Shown: positions 8,060 through 14,299 of the stretch, piece after piece
How the letters are laid out: every line of letters starts with the position of its first letter
Position numbering within the stretch: the first letter of the stretch is position 1
From: an uncultured Selenomonadaceae bacterium
GTDB lineage: Bacteria; Bacillota; Negativicutes; Selenomonadales; Selenomonadaceae
Direction of reading: 5' to 3'
NCBI GenBank assembly: GCA_945637225.1
Contig: CALZDE010000011.1
Span: forward strand, 1 to 18,887
DNA: 18,887 bases
The notes under the pieces: model-generated
Databases searched by the model: none
What the model saw: only the letters and a program-made list of their open reading frames with translations
Told to the model about the DNA's origin: nothing
Translations under genes and position numbers: made by a program

Positions 8060-9261
8060 GGTCCATATATGCTTATACCGAAGAAATTGACGATTTGGAA
8101 AAGGCGGTAGCGGAGTTAAAGGCACAGGTAGAAAAAGAAGGCCCACTGCTTATGCACAGCTACGGTATTGTGAATTGCGATTATGAGGTAGATACTGCAA
8201 GGTTAGCAGAGCTTTTAAAGGCTGAATTTGATTTTCCTGTGATGGGATGTACGGCGATCAGCGTTCTTAATGTCAAGCAGGGGCATACTGACCTCTGTAT
8301 TTCCATGATGGTACTTACTGCGGATGACTGCGTGTTCCAAGGCGGTATAACAAAAGAGCTTTGGGAGGAACAGGATTTAAGATATGTCGAGGAGTGTTAT
8401 ACGGAGCTTCATTCATCATTGCCGGAAAAAGAGAAGCTGATTTTTGTGTATACACCATTTTGGGAAAATATTATTCCGGATGATGTTACATATTGTATCA
8501 GTGAGATATCAGGGAAGCAGGTGCCTATCTATGGCGGTATATCCAGTGATGGATGGGACTTCCGCAATTATCAGGTATTTTTTGATGGCAAGGCTTCTAA
8601 ATGTGGTATGGTAATGCTGCTCGTAAGCGGTAATATACATCCTATTACAAGGGTGGAGCATTCCTTAGAGTCCTTGACAGACTTTAATTTTACGGTGACT
8701 GCCTCAGAGGGAAACAAGGTAATCAGTCTCAATAACAATGATATTATTGAGGTATTGGCTTCAGCAGGCCTTTATTCGGATAAGGACGTAGTAGCGACAG
8801 ACTTTTTGGGAACTCCGTTTCTCTGCACCCGTACCACAGATGATGGCGATGAAGTAGATATACTGAAAACAATCTATAAGCTGAATCATGCTGAACATAC
8901 AGGAGTTTTTCTCGGTAATGTGCAGGCAGGCACTCAGCTTTGTATGGGATTGATGAGCCGTAATGAAGTAGAGGAATCTGTAGGTATAGCTATTGATGGT
9001 GTATTGGATGAAATATGGGAGGTAGAGTCCAAAAGTGATTACAGATACAGTACGATTATCTGTACATCTTGTGCCGCAAGGTACAACCTTATTGTAGCGG
9101 ACAAGCAGGTGGAGGCTCGTGCCTATCAAGAGAAACTCCCATCACATATAAATCTGTTCGGTTACTACTCATATGGCGAGATGTGTCCTGCCGAGGGTAA
9201 GGTTTATGGAAGGATGCACAACGAGACTCATAATGAGACCTTCGCAATATTAGCATTGTAA
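8056..9261 (+). CDS. FIST domain sensor protein
   Basis: The 401-residue product matches the FIST_N/FIST_C architecture (PF08495, PF10442). Telling segments are MHSYGIVNCDYEV near residue 35, FPVMGCTAIS near 65, IYGGISSDGWDF near 160 and a C-terminal block with CTSCAARY. FIST proteins are thought to be small-ligand sensors partnered with signal transduction proteins, but no ligand can be read here. The start is the GTG at 8056. It overlaps the kinase gene's TGA as GTGA, and GGAGG at 8044-8048 sits 7 nt upstream, so translation is coupled to the kinase gene. An in-frame GTG at 8041 has no such ribosome binding site. A strong terminator follows, making this the last gene of the three-gene operon. 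The protein has no signal peptide or membrane helix. Confidence 0.85.
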   Translation: MRSIYAYTEEIDDLEKAVAELKAQVEKEGPLLMHSYGIVNCDYEVDTARLAELLKAEFDFPVMGCTAISVLNVKQGHTDLCISMMVLTADDCVFQGGITKELWEEQDLRYVEECYTELHSSLPEKEKLIFVYTPFWENIIPDDVTYCISEISGKQVPIYGGISSDGWDFRNYQVFFDGKASKCGMVMLLVSGNIHPITRVEHSLESLTDFNFTVTASEGNKVISLNNNDIIEVLASAGLYSDKDVVATDFLGTPFLCTRTTDDGDEVDILKTIYKLNHAEHTGVFLGNVQAGTQLCMGLMSRNEVEESVGIAIDGVLDEIWEVESKSDYRYSTIICTSCAARYNLIVADKQVEARAYQEKLPSHINLFGYYSYGEMCPAEGKVYGRMHNETHNETFAILAL

Positions 9262-9270
9262 AAATATAGG

Positions 9271-9299
9271 CTGTCTGATGTATGTCAGGCAGTTTTTTT
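9271..9299 (+). terminator. Intrinsic terminator of the phosphorelay operon
   Basis: CTGTCTGA (9271-9278) pairs with TCAGGCAG (9285-9292), with one G-U pair, and is followed by seven T residues. Confidence 0.85.
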
Positions 9300-9301
9300 A
9301 C

Positions 9302-9331
9302 AAAAAAAGACATTCCATTTCTAGGAATGCC
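9302..9331 (-). terminator. Intrinsic terminator of the LacI-family gene
   Basis: Read on the minus strand, GGCATTCC (9331-9324) pairs with GGAATGTC (9316-9309), and seven T residues follow. It lies back to back with the plus-strand terminator, so the convergent genes are insulated by a pair of hairpins. Confidence 0.85.
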
Positions 9332-9350
9332 TTTCGATACATATTCATTA

Positions 9351-10391
9351 TCAACGGTCGCACCATGTAGCACTTAACCTTTCTACTAGTTTGTGAGGAA
9401 CTATGGTTTTGGTAGCCAGAGTGGTATTGCTTTCAATATGGTCTACAAGCAATGCGGCAGCTGTTTCACCCAACTGAATGGAATTAACGTCAATGGAAGT
9501 CAGCTGAGGTGAGGAAAGCAGGGACATAAGTGAATTGTTAAAGGAAATAATGGAAATATCATTTGGAATGTTGAGTCCGAGCTTGAAGCAGAGCTGCATT
9601 ACCGCTACGGCAAGACTGTCATCAGCTATTACGAGGCCGGTTGGACGGTCCGGGCTATTTAAAAGACGTGCTACTGCCCCTTCTTCCGTAAGAGGGAAGG
9701 AATCATTATTGACAATGTAGTCGGGGCGGAAAGGAATGTTTCGGCGCATGATAGCGAGCTGATAGCCGGACTGACGCTCGTAGGAAAAGAGGAAATCAGA
9801 ACCATAGCCGATGTAGCCGATATTTACATGATTGAGTGCTAAAAGATAATCAGTAGCGTCCTGACCAGCCATTAAATTGTCATTATCTACATAAACAGTG
9901 TTGTTGGCATAATCAGAAGCCTTGCCGATTAGTACATAGGTAATACCGATATCGTGAAGATACCTGATTACTGGATCATTGGTGGAGGAATAGAGGAAGA
10001 TAAAGCCTTCAACATCCTTCTGTTCCACCATGCGCTGTACTATACTGAGAATTTCATGACGGCTGTCACCAGCGATAACGGTGCTGGAATAATCATGAGC
10101 AGTGCAGTAACGGCTGATACCGCGGATTGCACGCAGATGGAAGGTGTTCTCATAGTTTACAGTATTAGTTGGTGGAAGAATGATTCCCATGTGGCGCATT
10201 TTGTTGTTACGGTGGTTATTAGCACGGGATTTACCGGAAGTAGCTGGAACTATATAACCTGTTTTGGCAATGGCCTCACGAACCTTAGCTTTAGTTTCCT
10301 CGCTAATGGAAGGGTGGTCATTACAGGTGCGTGATACAGTAGAAGGTGATACTCCTGCTAATTTAGCTACGTCTCTGATTGTTACAGACAT
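9351..10391 (-). CDS. LacI/GalR-family transcriptional repressor (MalR-like by context)
   Basis: This 346-residue protein has a LacI helix-turn-helix at residues 4-46 (TIRDVAKLAGVSPSTVSR) and a periplasmic-binding-protein-like effector domain from about 66 to the end. AAAGGAG at 10401-10407 on the minus strand sets the start. It diverges from the EIIA, PTS permease, mapP and malQ genes, so a role as local repressor of maltose or maltodextrin uptake is likely but inferred. The linker between the headpiece and the core is odd. It runs 24 residues from Gly45 to Gly69, is rich in Asn, Ser and Lys, and lacks the A-R-x-L hinge helix usual in LacI proteins. A palindrome with a CG centre sits inside its own promoter and suggests autoregulation. 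A catabolite control role is less likely from position. Confidence 0.88.
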   Translation of the reverse strand: MSVTIRDVAKLAGVSPSTVSRTCNDHPSISEETKAKVREAIAKTGYIVPATSGKSRANNHRNNKMRHMGIILPPTNTVNYENTFHLRAIRGISRYCTAHDYSSTVIAGDSRHEILSIVQRMVEQKDVEGFIFLYSSTNDPVIRYLHDIGITYVLIGKASDYANNTVYVDNDNLMAGQDATDYLLALNHVNIGYIGYGSDFLFSYERQSGYQLAIMRRNIPFRPDYIVNNDSFPLTEEGAVARLLNSPDRPTGLVIADDSLAVAVMQLCFKLGLNIPNDISIISFNNSLMSLLSSPQLTSIDVNSIQLGETAAALLVDHIESNTTLATKTIVPHKLVERLSATWCDR

Positions 10392-10532
10392 TTTAACCTG
10401 CTCCTTTAATGTTTAGTGTAGCATCATAGACTGGCGGTTATTGATATTATGTAAGAGGTACTAATTTACGTTATGTCATCATTACCAGTGCAACAAAAAC
10501 GATACTATGCTACCGAGTTGCTTATTATATTT

Positions 10533-10561
10533 ATGATACACTACAAACGATTGTATGTCAA
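10533..10561 (-). promoter_or_regulatory. Promoter of the LacI-family gene
   Basis: On the minus strand, TTGACA (10561-10556) and TATCAT (10538-10533) are separated by exactly 17 nt. Transcription would start near 10526, leaving a leader of about 135 nt. Confidence 0.7.
10542..10555. promoter_or_regulatory. Candidate LacI-family operator inside the repressor promoter
   Basis: TACAAACGATTGTA is palindromic at 12 of 14 positions with a central CG, the pattern bound by LacI/GalR proteins. It fills most of the spacer between the -35 and -10 boxes of the leftward promoter, the right place for autorepression. Binding is inferred. Confidence 0.55.
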
Positions 10562-10576
10562 TGCTTTAAAGGAGCA

Positions 10577-10621
10577 TTTTCATTAAAATATGAAAAAATT
10601 TCATAAAGTTGCTTTATGAAA
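10577..10621. promoter_or_regulatory. Array of four TTTCAT/ATGAAA half-sites
   Basis: TTTTCAT (10577-10583) faces ATGAAAA (10590-10596). Directly beside them is a perfect 23-bp inverted repeat with arms TTTCATAAAG (10599-10608) and CTTTATGAAA (10612-10621) around TTG. The half-sites alternate in orientation and lie between the divergent LacI-family and EIIA promoters, about 60 nt before the EIIA -35 box. This looks like a binding site for one or two dimers of an unidentified regulator. A short DNA hairpin is an alternative reading. Confidence 0.55.
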
Positions 10622-10683
10622 CAAAAATGTTTCGCAAAAAAGTACATATTGAGATAAATATATTGAAAGTGTCCAAAAAATAT

Positions 10684-10712
10684 TTGACAAATAATTGTGT
10701 ATATGTGATAAT
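10684..10712 (+). promoter_or_regulatory. Promoter of the EIIA-like gene
   Basis: A perfect TTGACA (10684-10689), a 17-nt spacer and GATAAT (10707-10712). The sequence from the -35 box onward closely resembles the promoter of the downstream permease gene, suggesting shared control. Confidence 0.8.
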
Positions 10713-10778
10713 AGTAATACAGGGTACAATGGATTACTCTATTGTAAGAAGTTAAAATTTGGAGAGGAAGATAAAAAG

Positions 10779-11420
10779 ATGGGAAAGGATAATACTACCG
10801 TAATATATGCACCTATGTCCGGCGATGTAGTTTCTTTGGACGAAGTACCGGATCCAGTCTTCTCTGGCAGAGTGCTGGGCGATGGTGTAGCTATTATACC
10901 TGCTGATGGCAAGATTTACAGTCCTGTAAATGGTGTAGTTGAGACTATTGCAAAGGCAAACCATGCTTACGGCATAAAGACTGATGATGGTATTGATATA
11001 CTGATTCACTGTGGACTGGAAACCATCAGCCTGGAGGGAGAAGCGTTCAAGGTTCATGTTGTTGAAGGTGCAAGGGTAAAAGCTGGCGACCTTATCGCAG
11101 AGGTTGATTTGGATTTCATCAAGAGTCAGGACGTAAATCCGATAACTCCTGTAGTATTGTGCGGTGGTGCAGAAAATAAGACTGTGACACCTAAGTATGG
11201 CATGACTAAGGCGCCGAACAGCTTTATAATGAATGTTGATGATGAGACATCAGCAGGCAGGGAAAATAACAGCGGAAAGTCTGATATGCCGAAGCCGGCT
11301 GCTAATAGGGGAGCGCATGCATCATCCGAGGAGAAGCAAGGCAGCAATATGGGCAAGATTATAGCGGCGGTTGCTGTTTTAGCAGTTGTAGGCGGTGCGG
11401 CATTCTTCTTGCTGAAGTAA
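10779..11420 (+). CDS. EIIA(Glc)-like PTS protein with a C-terminal membrane anchor
   Basis: I chose the ATG at 10779, with GGAGAGGA at 10761-10768, giving 213 residues. Residues 1-150 are a glucose-type EIIA domain. His77 (LIHCGLET) matches the phosphorylated His, and His62 (NHAYG) matches the second active-site His. By hand alignment without gaps, about two thirds of the first 130 residues are identical to the EIIA domain of the permease encoded next, so one probably arose from the other by duplication. A hydrophilic linker (about 152-193) follows. The last 20 residues (IIAAVAVLAVVGGAAFFLLK) form one hydrophobic helix with almost nothing after it. The protein should therefore be tail-anchored with its EIIA domain in the cytosol. 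It could feed phosphate to EIIB domains or act as a regulatory decoy; the sequence does not decide. Confidence 0.85.
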   Translation: MGKDNTTVIYAPMSGDVVSLDEVPDPVFSGRVLGDGVAIIPADGKIYSPVNGVVETIAKANHAYGIKTDDGIDILIHCGLETISLEGEAFKVHVVEGARVKAGDLIAEVDLDFIKSQDVNPITPVVLCGGAENKTVTPKYGMTKAPNSFIMNVDDETSAGRENNSGKSDMPKPAANRGAHASSEEKQGSNMGKIIAAVAVLAVVGGAAFFLLK

Positions 11421-11440
11421 TTGAATAGGTATTGTATACG

Positions 11441-11484
11441 AAACAGGCAAAATCCAGTTATTGCAGGGGTTGAGCCTGTTTTTT
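11441..11484 (+). terminator. Intrinsic terminator after the EIIA-like gene
   Basis: AAACAGGC (11441-11448) pairs with GCCTGTTT (11474-11481), and the T run continues to 11484. The loop is long at 25 nt, so the terminator may be leaky. The permease gene has its own promoter downstream. Confidence 0.65.
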
Positions 11485-11527
11485 AGTACCTTTAAAAAGG
11501 TGAAAACGTGAAATAGTGCAAATAATC

Positions 11528-11549
11528 TCATGAAAGTTGCAAGAAACAA
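11528..11549 (+). promoter_or_regulatory. Degenerate copy of the upstream TCAT-AAAGTTGC-GAAACAA element
   Basis: TCATGAAAGTTGC followed by GAAACAA resembles the right half of the inverted-repeat region before the EIIA-like gene (TCATAAAGTTGC, then GAAACAA). It also lies about 50-60 nt before a TTGACA box. It may be a second binding site for the same factor. The similarity is short, so confidence is limited. Confidence 0.35.
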
Positions 11550-11594
11550 GTGTTATTATTTTTAAAAAATTTCAGAAAAAATTCAAAAAAGTAC

Positions 11595-11623
11595 TTGACA
11601 AATTGTTTTGTATATGCAATAAT
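11595..11623 (+). promoter_or_regulatory. Promoter of the EIIA-EIIC-EIIB permease gene
   Basis: A perfect TTGACA (11595-11600), a 17-nt spacer and AATAAT (11618-11623). The spacer words TTGT and TATATG are shared with the EIIA-like promoter. The start would lie near 11630, giving a leader of about 105 nt. Confidence 0.75.
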
Positions 11624-11633
11624 AATAGTGCAA

Positions 11634-11687
11634 GGTGTTGCGGAGGAACTTCAAAAGCAACACTAACTGCAACCTAGGGAGTTGCGG
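11634..11687 (+). promoter_or_regulatory. Structured 5' leader with two alternative hairpin pairs
   Basis: GTGTTGC (11635-11641) pairs with GCAACAC (11657-11663), and CTGCAAC (11667-11673) pairs with GTTGCGG (11681-11687). All four arms share GTTGC or GCAAC, so the arms can also exchange partners. No T run follows, so it is not a terminator. Control of RNA stability or of a regulator's binding is possible. Confidence 0.5.
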
Positions 11688-11734
11688 AAAGGCATTATAA
11701 TAATCGTCTTTTTAAGAGAGAGGAAGATTAGGAA

Positions 11735-13882
11735 ATGGGTAAGAACAACAGTATTACCGTGTTTGCGCCAATGACTGGTACTGTGGTAAGCCTGGATAAA
11801 GTTCCAGATCCAGTGTTCTCCGGTAAGGTCTTGGGCGATGGCGTGGCAATTGAGCCTACAGAAGGTAAAATCTACGCTCCAGTTGATGGTGTTGTAGAAA
11901 CAATTGCACCAACAAAGCACGCATTCGGTTTTAAGTCTGATGACGGTGTTGACGTTCTGGTACACTGTGGACTTGAAACTGTAAGCCTTGAGGGCGAGCC
12001 ATTCACTGTTCATGTTGAGCAGGGCGCAAGAGTAAAAGTTGGCGATTTAATCGCTGAAGTTGACCTGGAACTGTTAAAGAAGAAGGAAATTCAGACCGTT
12101 ACCCCTATCGTAATGTGTGGCGGTATGGATGGCAAAAAGATTCTTCCAAAGCTTGGCAAGGTTCAGGCTAAGAAAGATCAGGTAATGTTAATAAATGAAG
12201 AGGTGACAGCTAGTGCTCCAGCAGCTTCTGCTCCAGCACCAGCAGCACCAGCAGAGGAGAAGAGTAGCTTGGTTAATTTTGACTTACTTCAGCAGCTCGG
12301 CAAGGTTCTGCTCACAGTAGTAGCAGTTATGCCTGCAGCCGGTCTTGCAATTTCTATCGGTAAACTTTTAGGTATGTTGGATCTGACCGTTATCGGCGGT
12401 TCCGTAGAGCAGATTGGTTGGGCAATCATTTGTAACCTGAACCTCCTGTTCGCAGCAGCAATCGGTGGTTCCTGGGCTAAGGAGCGTGCCGGCGGTGCTT
12501 TCGCAGCAGTTATCGCATTCATGCTGATTACTCGCTTAACTGGTTCTTTCTTTGGTAACATTGACCTTGGTAATGCTGAGGCTCATGCAACTACCTGGTT
12601 TGGTCAGGATATGTTAGTAAAGGATTACTTCACTAGCGTTCTGGGTGCACCTTCTCTGAACATGGGTGTATTCGTAGGTATTATTTCCGGTTTCGTAGGT
12701 GCTATCGCATTCAATAAATATTACAACTATCGCGGTCTGCCTGATGTACTGGCATTCTTCAACGGCAAGCGTTGGGTTCCAATGGTAGTTATCGCTTATT
12801 CCGTAGCAGTAGCAATCGTTATGGCTGCTATCTGGCCTCCAATTCAGAGTGCAATCAACAGCTTCGGTATCTGGGTTGCTGGTTCCGCTGACACTTCTCC
12901 AGTATTAGCTCCTTTCATCTATGGTACTATGGAGCGTCTGTTACTCCCATTCGGTTTACATCACATGATCACTATCCCAATGAACTATACCGCTTTCGGT
13001 GGTACTTATGTTGTACAGACTGGTGCTGCTGCTGGTTCCGAAATCTTCGGCCAGGATCCACTGTGGTTAGCATGGGTATCCGACCTTATCAACCACATCC
13101 AGGCTGGTAACATGGATGCATACAACAAGCTCTTAACTGAAGTTACCCCAGCTCGTTTCAAGGTTGGTCAGATGATTGGTTCCTCCGGTCTGCTCTTAGG
13201 TGTTGCTTATGGTATGTACCTCCGTGTTGACGCTGACAAGCGCGCTCAGTATAAGTCCATGTTCGTTTCCACCGCACTGGCAGTATTCCTGACTGGTGTA
13301 ACCGAGCCTATCGAGTTCATGTTCATGTTCTGTGCAGCTCCACTGTACTTCGTATACGCTATTCTCCAGGGCTGTGCTTTCGGTATGGCTGGTATCATCA
13401 ACCTCCGTCTCCACTCCTTCGGTAACATCGAGTTCGTAACCCGTATGCCAATGGATATCAAGGCTGGTCTGACTGGCGATATCGTAAACTTCGTAATCTG
13501 CTGCTTAGCATTCTTCGCAATCGGTGCAGCAATCTCCTACTTCATGATTGGTACCTTCAAGTACGCTACCCCAGGTCGTCTTGGCAACTACACCGATGAC
13601 AATGCTGATGAGTCCGCTTCCGCAGGTTCTGCAAAGAAGGGTGACGCTAACAGCCAGCCTGAGCGTATCATTGCTCTGCTGGGCGGCCGTGAGAACATCG
13701 TTATGGTTGACGCTTGCATGACTCGTCTGCGTGTAACTGTTAAGGACGTAAGCAAGGTTGCTGAACAGGCTGACTGGAAGAAGGAAGGCGCTATGGGTCT
13801 GGTAGTTAAGGATAAGGGTGTCCAGGCTATCTATGGTCCTAAGGCTGACGTTCTGAAGTCCGACATCAACGACATTCTCTAA
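11735..13882 (+). CDS. PTS EIIA-EIIC-EIIB permease of the glucose/maltose superfamily
   Basis: The 715-residue protein carries a complete sugar-specific PTS unit in the order A-C-B. EIIA occupies residues 1-155 with His62 and the phospho-acceptor His77. An Ala/Pro-rich linker (about 158-178) leads to EIIC (about 182-605), a hydrophobic domain with HHMITIPMN and the GVTEPIEFMFMF motif of glucose, GlcNAc and maltose transporters. A second linker precedes EIIB (about 640-715), with the phospho-acceptor Cys661 in VDACMTRLRV. It would import and phosphorylate its sugar across the inner membrane. The neighbouring mapP-like and malQ genes point to maltose, but glucose cannot be excluded. GAGAGGAAG before the ATG resembles the leader of the EIIA-like gene. 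A long structured spacer follows the stop. Confidence 0.9.
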   Translation: MGKNNSITVFAPMTGTVVSLDKVPDPVFSGKVLGDGVAIEPTEGKIYAPVDGVVETIAPTKHAFGFKSDDGVDVLVHCGLETVSLEGEPFTVHVEQGARVKVGDLIAEVDLELLKKKEIQTVTPIVMCGGMDGKKILPKLGKVQAKKDQVMLINEEVTASAPAASAPAPAAPAEEKSSLVNFDLLQQLGKVLLTVVAVMPAAGLAISIGKLLGMLDLTVIGGSVEQIGWAIICNLNLLFAAAIGGSWAKERAGGAFAAVIAFMLITRLTGSFFGNIDLGNAEAHATTWFGQDMLVKDYFTSVLGAPSLNMGVFVGIISGFVGAIAFNKYYNYRGLPDVLAFFNGKRWVPMVVIAYSVAVAIVMAAIWPPIQSAINSFGIWVAGSADTSPVLAPFIYGTMERLLLPFGLHHMITIPMNYTAFGGTYVVQTGAAAGSEIFGQDPLWLAWVSDLINHIQAGNMDAYNKLLTEVTPARFKVGQMIGSSGLLLGVAYGMYLRVDADKRAQYKSMFVSTALAVFLTGVTEPIEFMFMFCAAPLYFVYAILQGCAFGMAGIINLRLHSFGNIEFVTRMPMDIKAGLTGDIVNFVICCLAFFAIGAAISYFMIGTFKYATPGRLGNYTDDNADESASAGSAKKGDANSQPERIIALLGGRENIVMVDACMTRLRVTVKDVSKVAEQADWKKEGAMGLVVKDKGVQAIYGPKADVLKSDINDIL

Positions 13883-13925
13883 TATCTCTATTAGTGGAAT
13901 ATACCAAATCAATTAAGTTTATTAG

Positions 13926-14159
13926 CTAGAGTGTTTACTCTAGATAATATTAAACCCTGTAACCCATCACCTTGATATATTCGGCAGCAGATGAACATCC
14001 CGTCTGCTGTCGAGTAATCAAGATAGCTGCTAGTATCTCCAACTAGTGGCTATCCAGTGACTGTCGATATCGGCAGTTAGTGAATAGCTACTAACCCTTA
14101 CTCAGATAGCTATATAACCCCTAGTAACTAAATTAAAATAAACTCCCCCATTGGGGGGA
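13926..14159 (+). ncRNA. Structured non-coding spacer after the permease gene (candidate 3' UTR RNA)
   Basis: No gene lies between 13883 and 14299, but hairpins follow one another. CTAGAGT (13926-13932) pairs with ACTCTAG (13937-13943). CGGCAGCAGA (13982-13991) pairs with TCTGCTGTCG (14003-14012), with outer arms CTTGAT (13971-13976) and ATCAAG (14017-14022). A 13-bp stem joins 14022-14034 to 14042-14054. CTGTCG and CGGCAG meet at 14061-14076. GTTAGT (14076-14081) pairs with ACTAAC (14090-14095). TCCCCC (14144-14149) faces GGGGGA (14154-14159). This density suggests a functional RNA. Whether it is a 3' UTR, a small RNA or a leader for mapP is unknown, and I recognise no known class. Confidence 0.5.
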
Positions 14160-14181
14160 CAAAACAAACAAGTAACTAATT

Positions 14182-14218
14182 AATGCTTAATCAGACGCCA
14201 ATCCGATTGAGCATTTTT
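14182..14218 (+). terminator. Intrinsic terminator between the permease gene and mapP
   Basis: AATGCTTAATC (14182-14192) pairs with GATTGAGCATT (14205-14215), with one G-U pair, around a 12-nt loop, ending in five T residues (14214-14218). It separates the permease transcript from mapP-malQ. Two overlapping TATAAT-like words (14227-14232 and 14234-14239) follow, but no -35 box at good spacing was found, so the mapP promoter is not settled. Confidence 0.8.
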
Positions 14219-14299
14219 AAAAAATATATAATATATAATTCAGGTATTATTTAAGAGGTATCTATTATGAGAGAGAAAGAAAAGGAGAGGGAGATTCAC

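Noticed and set aside
10695..10778. Upstream in-frame extension of the EIIA-like gene
   Set aside because: It would start inside the -10 region of the promoter. The ATG at 10779 has a strong ribosome binding site and gives a start matching the paralogous EIIA domain.
11501..11514. Cre site TGAAAACGTGAAAT before the permease promoter
   Set aside because: Only the left half matches the cre consensus; the right half is not an inverted copy.
14267..14299. Earlier ATG for mapP
   Set aside because: It adds 11 charged residues encoded by the ribosome binding site itself; the ATG at 14300 fits the family start.
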